The notes under the pieces: generated by a model | What the model was told of the DNA's origin: nothing | What the model saw: the letters and a program-made list of their open reading frames with translations, nothing else | The model's database searches: none | In this document: positions 43,923-54,683 of the stretch, piece after piece | Position numbering within the stretch: position 1 is the first letter of the stretch | How the letters are laid out: every line of letters begins with the position of its first letter | From: Flavobacterium salmonis | GTDB lineage: Bacteria; Bacteroidota; Bacteroidia; Flavobacteriales; Flavobacteriaceae | Direction of reading: 5' to 3' | Length of the DNA stretch: 64,000 nt | Assembly: GCF_903819435.1 (NCBI RefSeq) | Contig: NZ_CAIJDP010000071.1 | Coordinates: 62,001 to 126,000, forward strand | Translations under genes and position numbers: made by a program

Positions 43923-44978
43923 TTATTTTAAATCAAAAATTGTGTGTTTAATAAATTTACGATTATAAGTATATAAAACATGTACTTTTTTATCTGAGGT
44001 CCGGATAATGGCCGGGTAACTGAATTCGCCTTCTTTTTGGTTTTCTAAATCAAATAATTTGCTCCAAGACAAGCCATCTTTAGAATATTCTACATCCAGT
44101 ACATTTCTACCGTTAAACCAGTCTTTACCCATTTTTAAAGGATTATTAACCAATAAAAATGCTTTATTGGATAAGGTCACTGCATCAATTCCTGAATTCG
44201 AATTAACAACGTTGATACTGTCTGTTTTCTGCCAGGTTTTACCATTATCTTTAGACCAGCTTGAAATTAATTTATTGTGTCTGCTTCGTGATAAAATCTG
44301 AATCTCTTTAGCCGAATGAACTAAAAAAGTGGGCTGGATAATGTCGAAATTTTTCCTGTCATTAATATCCGTTATTGTCCAGCTGTCTGTAGATTCTCTA
44401 TAAGTTTCTATAAATACTCTCCATTTATTATCATCGATACTCTCGGTGCTGCTTCCGCATAAAATAACTCCTGGGGTAGTTTCAATTGGTTTATTTCGAA
44501 TTGGCCCTAATATTCCTTTTGGAAGATATTTTGCCTCACTCCAGGTGTTTCCGTTATCTTTAGAAACTATCATAGCACCAAACCATTCTCTCGGGTTCTT
44601 GCCGACTTTATAAAACAAATATAAATTTTGAGCCTTACTTTTAAATAAAACCGGATTCCAGCAAGGCAACGTATCGCCATCTTTAATTAGTGGCTCAATA
44701 ATTTTTTTAGGCGCTGACCATTTTTTTTCTCTATAAGAAGAAATATAAATACTCACATCTTTTGCACCTTCATGTTTTCCGCCAAACCAGGCAGCCAAAA
44801 GAACGTTAGGCTCTATTTCAACCAATGTTGAGGCATGGCTCGCTGTTGTAACAGGATTTTCTGCAATATAATTTTGAGTGATATTAACTGCTTCCGGATT
44901 AGTTTGTAATGAACTGCAGGAAAAAACAGTTAGTACTAATAGCAGGATTACAGAATTAAATTTTAAAATTATTTTCAT
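43923..44978 (-). CDS. BNR-repeat (sialidase-like fold) lipoprotein
   Basis: A 351-residue six-bladed beta-propeller lipoprotein with lipobox VFSC (Cys21). Asp-boxes are visible at SKDNGNTWSEA, SKDNGKTWQK and YSKDGLSWSK. The N-terminal blade has STLVEIEPNVLLAAWFGGKHEGAKDVSIY, typical of the BNR_2 sialidase-like group. The classic sialidase FRIP arginine motif is absent, so true sialidase activity should not be assumed. Related propellers act on rhamnose- or uronic-acid-containing glycans. It lies between the PNGase and mutarotase genes, 7 bp from each, and may remove an unusual cap from the glycan or act as a binding protein. Confidence 0.8.
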   Translation of the reverse strand: MKIILKFNSVILLLVLTVFSCSSLQTNPEAVNITQNYIAENPVTTASHASTLVEIEPNVLLAAWFGGKHEGAKDVSIYISSYREKKWSAPKKIIEPLIKDGDTLPCWNPVLFKSKAQNLYLFYKVGKNPREWFGAMIVSKDNGNTWSEAKYLPKGILGPIRNKPIETTPGVILCGSSTESIDDNKWRVFIETYRESTDSWTITDINDRKNFDIIQPTFLVHSAKEIQILSRSRHNKLISSWSKDNGKTWQKTDSINVVNSNSGIDAVTLSNKAFLLVNNPLKMGKDWFNGRNVLDVEYSKDGLSWSKLFDLENQKEGEFSYPAIIRTSDKKVHVLYTYNRKFIKHTIFDLK

Positions 44979-44985
44979 TTCACAA

Positions 44986-46692
44986 TTAATCTTTCAATTC
45001 GCCCACCAAAACTCCTGAAACATTCCAATGGTTTGTACTCGGACCTTCATTGGGGCCTTGTTCTATAACAACTTCTATTATATGATTGCCCTTTGACAGT
45101 TTGTTCAGCGGAATAATATAAGGAGGAGTTAATGTTCCCGGACACCAATTTGACCTACTTAAATCACTGGAAGATAGACCATCAGAGAAATTCCCCGAAG
45201 CCGGATTAGATAATCGATAGGTTGCACAATCAGTTCGCCACGGAATAATTTTAAAAACCTCCTGACCATCAACAAACACTTTATTCATTCTTGGTACAAA
45301 CTCATCTCCATTTCCCCAGCCTCCATGACCAGTTGTGGTATACAAAAGCTGTAAATTTTGTAGATTTTCTTTAATTTCAAAATTTACTTTTAAAGTATCA
45401 TTCGCAAAAAGACCTCCGTAATTCTGACCTGACATTTCCATCGTATTTACTGTTGAAAATAAAGGTGCTACATACTTTTTCTTATTTGGTTTCTCTTCGT
45501 TATTTTTCATTGATGGATAAACATTGAGTTCCAGACTTATGGTATGACCACCAGCATCATAATTGCCAATAAAAACACCAATCCAGATTTCATCTTCATC
45601 AATAGGAATAAGAGAAGTGACATCTTCTTTATAAACAACGTCTTTTGCCCAGTTATAATTATTTATTTTTCGTTTATCATTAAAATAATTAACTCCAAAT
45701 GGCGTAAAAAACCTTAGTATTTCTATTGCCGGCGAATAGTCTTTTTCTTTTTTAATTCCCTGATATTTGTTTTTTTTATTATCTGTATAAATTGGTAATT
45801 TATCTAATCCATGTAAGTAAGCATCTAATAACGTAGTACTGTTTTCCTCTTTTTTTGCTGGGATAATGAATACTGAACCGGTTCTGTCATATGCATCACC
45901 AGTAGACTTACTGGTTAGTTTTGCAAAAATGGCATTACTATTTTTTAATTCAGGAGTAATTTTTATCTTTTTCAAAACTACACTTCCTTTAGAAAAATGA
46001 TAAACCTTGTCTGTAAGAAGGTCTTTTTCGTTTGGAATTATTGAATTAGGATCGAAGTTTATATTTTCATTCTCAAAAATATGCAATTTAGTATATCTGG
46101 AGTTAATGAGAATTTCTTCAAATTCTGATTTATCAACTACTACTGTCTTCTCATCATAATTAATAAATGGCTCATAATTTTTAACTTTAGTTATCGAATT
46201 GGCTGTCAAAGTCTGATTTCCATTATAAACCATTTCCAGTACAAGTGCATTTTTACTAGGTAAATAATTACTGTTAGGAGTTCCTTTTACGGCAGCCTTT
46301 TCAGTATACCAGATATCAATTCTATTTGAAAAATAAGAAAAAGAAACATGCTGACAATTATATCCAAGTATGACACGGGTATCATTTTCTTTTTTAGGAA
46401 CAGGCAAGCTGTCAAATGGAATTATTTTTTTGAAAACAGTATTTCCATCCTTGATGGTGGTAACGTTATAATTGTTTTTTAAATCGATGTATTGTTGTAT
46501 TTTATCTGTTGGTTTTGATAAAAAAACCATTTGATTGTATAGATAGATTTCGATATTCTCGCCTGTTTTTTTTCCGTTTTCAAATTTATCATACTTAATT
46601 TTATATACCTCTGATTTGGTTTGAGCAACGAGTACTAAAGAAAACAACAACAATATGGTATTGAAAAATTTTATCATGTATTTACAAATCAT
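44986..46692 (-). CDS. PNGase F-like peptide-N-glycosidase (class II type)
   Basis: A 568-residue exported amidase that cleaves the bond between Asn and the first GlcNAc of N-glycans. The N-terminal ~200 residues after the signal peptide are an extra domain that class II PNGases carry before the catalytic part. The two PNGase F beta-sandwich domains follow. Diagnostic stretches are IGNYDAGGHTISLELN, TTTGHGGWGNGDEF and IIPWRTDCATYRLSNPASG together with SSSDLSRSNWCPGT. Two Met codons (46692, 46677) are close to the signal peptide; the second may be the real start. It follows the SusD gene after 110 bp. Class II members can act on core-fucosylated glycans, but substrate range cannot be read from sequence. 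Confidence 0.9.
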   Translation of the reverse strand: MICKYMIKFFNTILLLFSLVLVAQTKSEVYKIKYDKFENGKKTGENIEIYLYNQMVFLSKPTDKIQQYIDLKNNYNVTTIKDGNTVFKKIIPFDSLPVPKKENDTRVILGYNCQHVSFSYFSNRIDIWYTEKAAVKGTPNSNYLPSKNALVLEMVYNGNQTLTANSITKVKNYEPFINYDEKTVVVDKSEFEEILINSRYTKLHIFENENINFDPNSIIPNEKDLLTDKVYHFSKGSVVLKKIKITPELKNSNAIFAKLTSKSTGDAYDRTGSVFIIPAKKEENSTTLLDAYLHGLDKLPIYTDNKKNKYQGIKKEKDYSPAIEILRFFTPFGVNYFNDKRKINNYNWAKDVVYKEDVTSLIPIDEDEIWIGVFIGNYDAGGHTISLELNVYPSMKNNEEKPNKKKYVAPLFSTVNTMEMSGQNYGGLFANDTLKVNFEIKENLQNLQLLYTTTGHGGWGNGDEFVPRMNKVFVDGQEVFKIIPWRTDCATYRLSNPASGNFSDGLSSSDLSRSNWCPGTLTPPYIIPLNKLSKGNHIIEVVIEQGPNEGPSTNHWNVSGVLVGELKD

Positions 46693-46802
46693 TTATTATC
46701 TAATTTTTGACAAATATTAAACTGGAAAAAACAGAGGTAAGAATTACATCTTACCTCTGTTTAAACTTATAGGTGCTTTAATTGCACATTATTATTGGAA
46801 TT

Positions 46803-48392
46803 TTACTTTATATCCCAGAATATTTTGGTACTTAAATTATCATTTGCTTTTACTGCATTATAATTATCCGGATTATAAACACTCTCTGACGTTGGATATG
46901 TCCAGCGTGTTGGCGGTGTTTTTCTAATACTGCTTGTTTCATCCTCACGGAATGTAAGAGCCGGAAGTTTCAATCTTCTTTGCTCAGCCCAGGATTCATC
47001 AGCCTGCATGATATTGTAATGAATGTACTTTTGAAAAGCAATTAATTCCAATTGAGCTGCAGGTGTTGTAGCTCCTGCAAAGTTTATAGCAGTAATATAA
47101 GCGTCAATTTCAGCAGTTGTTGGTTCTGTAGTTGGTTTCCAGGTCAAAACATCTGCTTTATCTCCTAATCTTACATAATACTCTACAGATTGTCTGATAG
47201 CTTTTTCGAAATGTGTTTTAGCTGTTGCGGCATTTCCATTTCTTGAATAGTACTCGGCAAGAATCAGGTTTACTTCAGGAGCATTTATTAATGTTCCCGG
47301 CAACCATTTATTTCTACTGAGAACCGAACGATTGTAAACAGCAATTTTACCTTCTGTTATTGATTGTGTCTGAGCCCCGGATGCCAATGCCGGATCTAGT
47401 CCTTCATAAGTAGGAGCCACTATCACCACGTTGTTTACTACACGTGATCCCTTTTCAAACAGCCAGGGTTTACGAGGATCATTATTTGCATTCATGTGAT
47501 CAATCATTGCTTTTGGAGCAAGATTATTTAAATCATCTTCTAAAGCATTAATAAAACCTGAAGTATCTAAATCACCATCCTGATTATAAACCCTGAAAGC
47601 AATATTTTCGGAATTTTCATCTACAATTTCTCCAGCAGCAATGATTTCAGCCATTTCAGTATTTGCTCTTGTTGCAAAAACAGGAACAGCAGAAACTCTG
47701 TTCAAGATTTTTAAGCGCAAGGAATTACAATAGTTTTTCCAGCTTACCAGGTCTCCTTTGTTGATCAAATCCTGATTTTTGAATTCTGTTGCCACACCAG
47801 CAGACAAAGTAATCGAATTCAATTCAGTAGAAAAAGCTTTCAATTGATCCAACATAAGGGTATATAGTTCTGTTTGGTTATCATACTTTGCTAATGCAGC
47901 ACCATAATTACCTCCCGTTAAACTAATTTTACCTGCCTGAGAAAAAGGAATATCTCCATAGTTATCAATCATTTTTTGAGTATGATCGTATAAATAAATA
48001 GTTGAAGTAATGGTATAGATTCTGTTTTCAGTCTGCATAGCAGCAGGCAAAGAAGCCATTACTTTTTCTAACTCTCTATATTGAGCCATAAACTTATAAA
48101 ACCTATCCCATCTGTTAACTGGTGCAGCTCCTGAAACATAGCGCCCGGATGAGTTCATAAATCCATGTGCCTGCGTGTAGCTAAGAGAAGTAGATTTTAG
48201 AACGGTATAATAATTCCAGTAAGAAGGAATTACATCCTCAAAGTTAATTTTCATGAATCCGGCAAACTGTTTAGACACAGTAGTTATTTCAACCGTAGAC
48301 GGATTTGGGTACGCATCTGCAAAATCGTCTTTTGAGCAAGAGCTAAAAAAAACAGCTGCAGTTGTTAGCGATATATATAATAATTTTCTCAT
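46803..48392 (-). CDS. SusD/RagB-like surface glycan-binding lipoprotein
   Basis: A 529-residue lipoprotein with lipobox FFSSC (Cys19). It shows the SusD-like helical/TPR architecture: an early Tyr/Trp-rich segment (SYWNYYTVLKSTSLSYTQAHGF), central LINKGDLVSWKNYCNSLRLKILNRVS, and the C-terminal PEVNLILAEYYSRNGNAATAKTHFEKAI with EQRRLKLPALTFRED. SusD proteins cover the SusC pore and capture oligosaccharide. It lies 30 bp downstream of the SusC gene, the standard order, so the two form one transport complex. Confidence 0.95.
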   Translation of the reverse strand: MRKLLYISLTTAAVFFSSCSKDDFADAYPNPSTVEITTVSKQFAGFMKINFEDVIPSYWNYYTVLKSTSLSYTQAHGFMNSSGRYVSGAAPVNRWDRFYKFMAQYRELEKVMASLPAAMQTENRIYTITSTIYLYDHTQKMIDNYGDIPFSQAGKISLTGGNYGAALAKYDNQTELYTLMLDQLKAFSTELNSITLSAGVATEFKNQDLINKGDLVSWKNYCNSLRLKILNRVSAVPVFATRANTEMAEIIAAGEIVDENSENIAFRVYNQDGDLDTSGFINALEDDLNNLAPKAMIDHMNANNDPRKPWLFEKGSRVVNNVVIVAPTYEGLDPALASGAQTQSITEGKIAVYNRSVLSRNKWLPGTLINAPEVNLILAEYYSRNGNAATAKTHFEKAIRQSVEYYVRLGDKADVLTWKPTTEPTTAEIDAYITAINFAGATTPAAQLELIAFQKYIHYNIMQADESWAEQRRLKLPALTFREDETSSIRKTPPTRWTYPTSESVYNPDNYNAVKANDNLSTKIFWDIK

Positions 48393-48422
48393 GTTATATT
48401 TTTTAAATTATGAAATATCAAA

Positions 48423-51400
48423 TTAAAAAGAGGCTCTTAACATACATCCAATACTTCTGGTAGCCGGATTCGTTCCTGCATTATTTATGTTTTGATACCA
48501 TTTAGAACCTGCAGTAGTTGCTTCTGGGTCCATATCCTTAATTGATCTGTAGATGAAGAACAAATTACGTCCGTAAGCTGAAAAATTTAATTTTGAAGCA
48601 CCAATTTTAGCAGCCCAGTTTGTTGGTAAACTATAAGTTAATGAGACTTCTCTCAATTTTACATAGTTGTTTTCCTTGATATACAATTCATAACGTGAGC
48701 TGCTGTATTGAGGGCCTCCCCAGTTATAAGTCATGTTATAGTAACCTGCCTGAGATATTACATTTGTATTTGTTGCGCCATCTGCTGTCACACCATTCAT
48801 CAACATACCATCACGATATAATGTTTGACCACCTGGTCCACTTGTAGCACTATTAGGAACCTGAACACCCTTACCATTAGCATCTACAAAATATGTAAGA
48901 CCACCACGTTCGTTAGTACTGTAATTCAAACTTTCTTCTGTCAATCCTCTTGAAGTCATCCAATTAATTCCAGTTGGCATCAAATACCCTCCATAAGAAT
49001 AATCAATATTAACATCTAAAGTGAAATTTTTATAAGTGAATGTGTTCAATAAACCTCCAATACCTTTAGGTATAGCCGTACCGTATTTTTCCCATTTATC
49101 GCCATCAATCATATAAAATCCATCAGAATCAACCATTTTATTACCATTGGTATCTGTCTTAACAGGATGTGCATAAATACCTCCAATTGGATCACCTACT
49201 ACTGATTTCAACTGAGCGGCAGAACCATCATAGTCAAAATGTAATAATTCTTTTGCACCATTTGCTAATTTCACAACTTTGTTTGCATTTTTCGACCAGT
49301 TCAAAGTAAGGTCCCACGAGAAAGATGTCGTTTTTACAGGAGTAGCAGTCAAAGCGATTTCAACTCCTTGGTTACTTAATTCTCCAACATTCGCTATTAT
49401 TACTGAAGCTCCTGTTGTAGATGCCAATGTCAAATCTAAAATTTGATCCTTAACTTTTGCATTGTAGTAAGAGACATCTAGTCCTAGCCTATTTCCAAAG
49501 AATTTAGTTTCAAAACCAAGCTCATATTCGTTTTTCATCTCAGGTTTTAAACTTTCATTACCATACTTATCCATAGAAGTTGTAATTAATACAGGAGTAG
49601 CTGTTCCCTGATTTCCTAATGTTGTTGGGTTGAAGGCTACGTTACCTCTGTACATCTCTGCATAGTTACCCACAATTCCCCAGGAAGCACGAAGTTTTGC
49701 ATAACTGATTACTTGCGGTAATGTAAACGCATCAGATACTATGAAAGAGGAATTGACTGAAGGATACGTAAATGCATTATTATCAGGATTCATAGTTGAA
49801 GTGCGATCCCTTCTTATTGTTCCTTCGAGGAACAAATAGTTTTTATAGTTTCCAGTCAGAGTTCCAAATACTGCGTCTTTTACAACTTTTTCTCTTTTAT
49901 GGTTAACTTTTAGATTGTTTACTGAAGAATTTAAATCATACCAACCTTCAACACTCAACCCTCCATCTGTAAATTGTGACAAACTCAAACCAGTTTCTTT
50001 TGATGCTGTATAACCAACTGTAGCTCCAATGTCAAACTTATCATTAATTTTTTTGTTATAAATTAACATTAAATCCCCATAAAGAATATTATAATCTTTA
50101 GAATCTATTTGAAAAGAACCGGTACCAAATCCGTAAACCAGAGGTCTTTCAACCGGATTTTTAGTTTCTACATTTATCGAAGTTAAATCTGTAGAAGCAC
50201 GACCACGCAGCTTCAAATCTGGGTAAATAGTATAGGTTTCAGTAACACTGGCAATCAAACGGTTTGTAATTTCGTCCTGCTGATTTGCATTCGTATTCCA
50301 GAAATAATCACCTACATCTGCCTTGAAACCATTACGGATAATATTTTCATCCGGAGTCAAACTATTATTTCCACCAGTAACATATTTGTATCCTAAACTG
50401 GTTTGATATTTAGCCTTATACCAATCACCATTATCAAACGGGCTTATCATACCCGTAAAGTTGTTTATCAATCGATCTGTACCAACAGCACGATTGTGAA
50501 CATTCTGGTTCATATAACTCACGATGACATCTGTTTTTAATTTTTCACTTGTTTTGAACGATGCATTCAGGTTAAGGGTATTTTTTTTATTCATGTTACC
50601 CATACTCAACCCTTTTGATTCATTGTGTGTGTAAGAAAAACGAATACTGCTATTATCCGTATTATTAGAAAGTGCAATGTTTGTTACGCCATCCCATGAA
50701 TTTTGGAACATATTTTTATAGCCGTCTTTTTGAGCTGAATATGGACGAATAACACCGTCCCATGACATAATAGGCTTACCATCGAACCACGGACCAAAGT
50801 TATTAGTACTTGCTGAAACCCCTCTAGTCTCATTAATATTATCTCCATCTGTATCATAGTAGGCAAAACCATCAGGAGCTAAGTATCCCGTAGAATAATT
50901 TGCATTTGTCCAGCCCGGACCTCTTTCATATTGAAATCTTGGTAAATATGCAATTTGGTTTTGTGAGTAACTGGTACTGAAATCTACACCTAATCCTTTT
51001 TTTCCTTTACCGGATTTAGATGTAATTAATACCACCCCGTTTACAGCTTCAGAACCATACAATGCAGCCGCCGAAGCTCCTTTAAGAATGGAGATACTCT
51101 CAATATCTTCCGGATTGATATCTGCCAGACCATTACTTCTAATACGCTGATCACCCCAATAATCATTATTTGTAGCCGCCCCATCTCGAATTGGCACACC
51201 ATCCATAATGATAAGAGGCTGATTTTTCTGTGTAATAGAGTTGATACCACGAATATTAATATTGATATTTCCAGCTCCACCTGGAGTAGAAGTAATACGA
51301 ACCCCTGGTGCTTTACCATACAGAGCATTAGCCACAGTAGGCGAACCTGTCTTAACGATTGCCTCAGACTTAATCACACTAGTGGCGTATCCTAAAGCCT

Positions 51401-51752
51401 TTTTCTCTTTTGACTGGCCAAGTGCAGTTACAACAACTTCTCCTAATTGCTGACTGTCTGCACTTAAAGCTACATTAACAGTCGTCTGTCCTGAAACAGG
51501 AACTTCTTTTGTAGCAGAACCTACATAAGAAAATATCAAAATTGCTGATTGATTGGGAACAGAGATGCTGTATTTACCATCAAAGTCTGACGATGTATTG
51601 GTTTTAGTTCCTTTAACATTCACATTTACTCCCGGAATTGGCATTCCATTAGTATCAGTGATTGTTCCTGTTACTGTCGCTGTTTGAGCCTGAAGGTTCT
51701 GAAACCCGAACAGGAAAAACAAGAACAGTAATTTTAGTACGTTTTGATTCAT
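48423..51752 (-). CDS. SusC/RagA-family TonB-linked outer membrane transporter
   Basis: A 1109-residue outer-membrane transporter. It has a signal peptide (1-22), a carboxypeptidase-regulatory-like domain (~25-105, VTGTITDTNGMPIPGVNVNVKG), a plug with the SusC hallmarks GKAPGVRI and INIRGINSITQKNQPLIIMDGVP and ADINPEDIESISILKGASAAALYGSEA, then a long barrel ending RSIGCMLRASF with terminal Phe. There is no STN domain, so it does not use FecR signalling. It imports the glycan freed outside the cell in a TonB-dependent way. It starts a transcription segment after a 261-bp gap, 51753-52013. Confidence 0.96.
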   Translation of the reverse strand: MNQNVLKLLFLFFLFGFQNLQAQTATVTGTITDTNGMPIPGVNVNVKGTKTNTSSDFDGKYSISVPNQSAILIFSYVGSATKEVPVSGQTTVNVALSADSQQLGEVVVTALGQSKEKKALGYATSVIKSEAIVKTGSPTVANALYGKAPGVRITSTPGGAGNININIRGINSITQKNQPLIIMDGVPIRDGAATNNDYWGDQRIRSNGLADINPEDIESISILKGASAAALYGSEAVNGVVLITSKSGKGKKGLGVDFSTSYSQNQIAYLPRFQYERGPGWTNANYSTGYLAPDGFAYYDTDGDNINETRGVSASTNNFGPWFDGKPIMSWDGVIRPYSAQKDGYKNMFQNSWDGVTNIALSNNTDNSSIRFSYTHNESKGLSMGNMNKKNTLNLNASFKTSEKLKTDVIVSYMNQNVHNRAVGTDRLINNFTGMISPFDNGDWYKAKYQTSLGYKYVTGGNNSLTPDENIIRNGFKADVGDYFWNTNANQQDEITNRLIASVTETYTIYPDLKLRGRASTDLTSINVETKNPVERPLVYGFGTGSFQIDSKDYNILYGDLMLIYNKKINDKFDIGATVGYTASKETGLSLSQFTDGGLSVEGWYDLNSSVNNLKVNHKREKVVKDAVFGTLTGNYKNYLFLEGTIRRDRTSTMNPDNNAFTYPSVNSSFIVSDAFTLPQVISYAKLRASWGIVGNYAEMYRGNVAFNPTTLGNQGTATPVLITTSMDKYGNESLKPEMKNEYELGFETKFFGNRLGLDVSYYNAKVKDQILDLTLASTTGASVIIANVGELSNQGVEIALTATPVKTTSFSWDLTLNWSKNANKVVKLANGAKELLHFDYDGSAAQLKSVVGDPIGGIYAHPVKTDTNGNKMVDSDGFYMIDGDKWEKYGTAIPKGIGGLLNTFTYKNFTLDVNIDYSYGGYLMPTGINWMTSRGLTEESLNYSTNERGGLTYFVDANGKGVQVPNSATSGPGGQTLYRDGMLMNGVTADGATNTNVISQAGYYNMTYNWGGPQYSSSRYELYIKENNYVKLREVSLTYSLPTNWAAKIGASKLNFSAYGRNLFFIYRSIKDMDPEATTAGSKWYQNINNAGTNPATRSIGCMLRASF

Positions 51753-52013
51753 AGTTTAAATTGTTTTTTGAGTTAATATGATGTTAAATTTATGAATCTG
51801 TTTTGTTAACTAAATCATTATTTCGACAAATGACAGCTTTCAAAAGGTGTTGGTTAAAATTTAACTAAAAACAACGTATTTCCTTTCAAAATCCTTACAT
51901 TTTCCAGCATTAAACATTATTAAAATTGGCTATTTGTTAAATTGATAAAAGAATTCTAACCAAAACATCCAAAACACTAAATATTTTTCGATTCTACACC
52001 AAACAATGGGTTA

Positions 52014-54671
52014 CTACAGAACTTTAAAACTTAACTTTTGTAAATCTACAGAATTCCCTCCAATCATAACCTCAAAATCGCCAGGCTCAACCACTCGCTT
52101 CATATCTCTGTTCCAGAGTGATAGTTCATCAGCCGTCAATGTAAACTCAACCTTTTTTGTTTCTCCTTTTTCGATGAATAACCTTTTAAAACCTTTTAAT
52201 GTTTTTCTTGGAGTGGTTACGCTACTGTAAACATCATTGATGTACAATTGCACCACTTCATCTCCATCATAATTCCCAATATTTTTAACATTTACGCTAA
52301 CTTTCAATTCTCCATCTGCTTTAATTTCTTTGGTATTGATGGCAAAATTTGAATATTCAAACTTGGTATAACTTAAACCGTAACCGAATGTGTATAATGG
52401 ATTTTCACTTTCAGAAACATATCTGTGTATTGCAGATGGTTTTTGGTTATAATATATAGGTAACTGCCCTACTGATTTTGGAACTGTAATTGGTAATCTT
52501 CCACCTGGGTTGTAATCTCCAAATAAAACATCTGCTACAGCTCTTCCTCCTAATTCCCCCGGGAACCATCCTTCTAAAACTGCCGGAATATTTTCGGCAA
52601 TCCAGTTTACAGAAAGTGGACGTCCGTTTAATAATACACAAACAACCGGAGTTCCGGTTTTTTGAATCGCTTCAATCAATTCCTGCTGCATTCCGTGTAA
52701 GTCTAAAGTTGCAACATCTCTGTTTTCTTCAACCAATTCGTTAGATTCTCCTAAAACTACAATCGCAACATCAGCTTTTTTAGCAGCATCAATGGCCGGC
52801 TGTAAGTTTACTTTTTCTAAATTCCAACGTAAGTGCGCTCTGGCTCCCCAGCCGCCTTCCCACATTTCAATGCGGACTTTGTATTTTTTTCCTGCTTCTA
52901 TATTTTTTGGAGTTGTAACGATACTGGTAGCTCCTTTTGTCCAGTTATCAATAACCAATTGATCATCAATCCACATTCTGATTCCGTCATCAGAACTTAA
53001 GCCTAACCATCCATCAAATGATTTGTCCGATTTAATGTAACCTGTCCAACGAATAGAGAAATCGTCATCTGTAACACCTGTTCCCGGAGACCAGGGCCAG
53101 TCAAATTCTAACTGATTGTCAATACGAGTCAATACTGGAGCTCCTTCTACATTTCTGTTATTGAAATATTCTCCTTTTAATCCGTTTTGAGATTCATCCG
53201 GAGTAAATAAATATTTAGACGGAATGATTTGTCCTTTTACAATCAGCGGTACACCTTCTTCATAAACAACATTAGCCGTTTTTCCAACCAATTGCTGCAC
53301 ACCTTCGAAAACTGTCATTCCAACACTGTTTTTAGGAGCATAACCTCCAAGTCTTGAAGCATTTGCATTGGGTCCGATAACGGCAATATTTGTAAGATTT
53401 TTGCTTAATGGCAAAATAGTATTGTCATTTTTCAATAAAACCATCGATTTCTGAGCCGCTTCTAAAGCAACAGCCTGGTTTTCTTTGGTATGAAAACGCT
53501 CTTTAATCAGATTTTTATCGGTGTACGGATTTTCAAATAATCCTAATAAAAATTTCAATCTTAAAACTGCTCCGGCAGCGCGGTCAATCTGCTCCATTGT
53601 CAGTTTCTTTTCATTTACTAATTCTACAATAGTATTTTGCCAAAATTCGTTTGTGAAATCGTAAAACTGCATATCAACTCCTGCAGAAACTGCTTCTCTG
53701 ATACTTTCTTTTGGAGAATCAGAAACTTTATGAGTGGTTTGAATGTATTTAATAGCTCCTAAATCTGAAACTACAATTCCTCTGAAACCCCATTCCTTTC
53801 TTAAAACATCTGTCAATAACCAGTGATTTGCAGCACAAGGAATTCCATCTAACTCAGAATAGGCACACATGGTTCCTAAAGCACCGCCTTTCATAAATGC
53901 TTTTTGGAAAGAAGGTAAATGATCTTCTCTCGCTGAACGTTCTCCCACTAAAATTGGAGAAGAATTTCCTCCCGCTTGTGGAATACCGTGAACAGCAAAG
54001 TGTTTTGGTTCTGCAATAATAGAACGATCCGATTTTAAATCATCTCCTTGTAATCCTTTGATGAATGCCAAACCGATTTCGCTGTTTAAGAAAGCATCTT
54101 CTCCGAAAGTTTCTGCAACTCTTCCCCAGCGTGGTTCACGTCCTAAATCTAAATTCGGGCCTAAGCCAAAATGTACACCGTGTGCTCTTGCTTCTGTAGC
54201 GATTACTTTTCCAACCTTATCTATTATTTTTGTGTCCCAAGTAGCTCCAAGTCCAATATTCATTGGAAAAGCCGTACTTCCTTCATCCAAATAACCATGA
54301 AGCATCTCGCACATAATTAAAGCAGGAATTCCCCAACGGTTTCCTTTAATAATCTCAGATTGAAGATCGTTAATCATTTTTGCCGAACGCGGATAAATGT
54401 CATGAATAGCTCCAATTCCTAATTTACCGATTTTAGCAGTCGATTTAGATTTAGAAAAATTCTCTTCATCTTTAAAAAATTCGCCTTTGTACATATCCAT
54501 TTGGCGTACCTTCTCTTCAAGTGTCATTCTGCTTAACAAGTCTTTTACCCTGTCTTCTACCGGCATTTTTGCATCCTGATACGGGTATTTTTTCTGTGCA
54601 TAGTTCTGGTTAAAAAAACCTACAGCCATTACGAGAATAATGGCTGTCTTTTTAATTCTTACTTGTAACAT
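52014..54671 (-). CDS. GH3 family beta-glycosidase with PA14 insertion
   Basis: An 885-residue exported glycoside hydrolase of family 3. It has a signal peptide (~1-25), an N-terminal (beta/alpha)8 domain with RDHLPSFQKAF-like and the nucleophile Asp in GIVVSDLGAIKY, and a second alpha/beta domain split by a PA14 domain (~470-610, SIRWTGYIKSDKSFDGWLGL). A C-terminal fibronectin-like domain follows (VNVKNIGNYDGDEVVQLYI). PA14-containing GH3 enzymes are beta-glucosidases or beta-xylosidases. In this locus a beta-1,2-xylosidase acting on plant N-glycan cores is attractive but unproven. It lies 12 bp from the GH92 gene. Confidence 0.93.
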   Translation of the reverse strand: MLQVRIKKTAIILVMAVGFFNQNYAQKKYPYQDAKMPVEDRVKDLLSRMTLEEKVRQMDMYKGEFFKDEENFSKSKSTAKIGKLGIGAIHDIYPRSAKMINDLQSEIIKGNRWGIPALIMCEMLHGYLDEGSTAFPMNIGLGATWDTKIIDKVGKVIATEARAHGVHFGLGPNLDLGREPRWGRVAETFGEDAFLNSEIGLAFIKGLQGDDLKSDRSIIAEPKHFAVHGIPQAGGNSSPILVGERSAREDHLPSFQKAFMKGGALGTMCAYSELDGIPCAANHWLLTDVLRKEWGFRGIVVSDLGAIKYIQTTHKVSDSPKESIREAVSAGVDMQFYDFTNEFWQNTIVELVNEKKLTMEQIDRAAGAVLRLKFLLGLFENPYTDKNLIKERFHTKENQAVALEAAQKSMVLLKNDNTILPLSKNLTNIAVIGPNANASRLGGYAPKNSVGMTVFEGVQQLVGKTANVVYEEGVPLIVKGQIIPSKYLFTPDESQNGLKGEYFNNRNVEGAPVLTRIDNQLEFDWPWSPGTGVTDDDFSIRWTGYIKSDKSFDGWLGLSSDDGIRMWIDDQLVIDNWTKGATSIVTTPKNIEAGKKYKVRIEMWEGGWGARAHLRWNLEKVNLQPAIDAAKKADVAIVVLGESNELVEENRDVATLDLHGMQQELIEAIQKTGTPVVCVLLNGRPLSVNWIAENIPAVLEGWFPGELGGRAVADVLFGDYNPGGRLPITVPKSVGQLPIYYNQKPSAIHRYVSESENPLYTFGYGLSYTKFEYSNFAINTKEIKADGELKVSVNVKNIGNYDGDEVVQLYINDVYSSVTTPRKTLKGFKRLFIEKGETKKVEFTLTADELSLWNRDMKRVVEPGDFEVMIGGNSVDLQKLSFKVL

Positions 54672-54683
54672 AGTGGTGTGTTT

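Noticed and set aside
43923..44978. Canonical exo-alpha-sialidase (NanH)
   Set aside because: Asp-boxes are present but the FRIP motif and other sialic acid genes are not seen.
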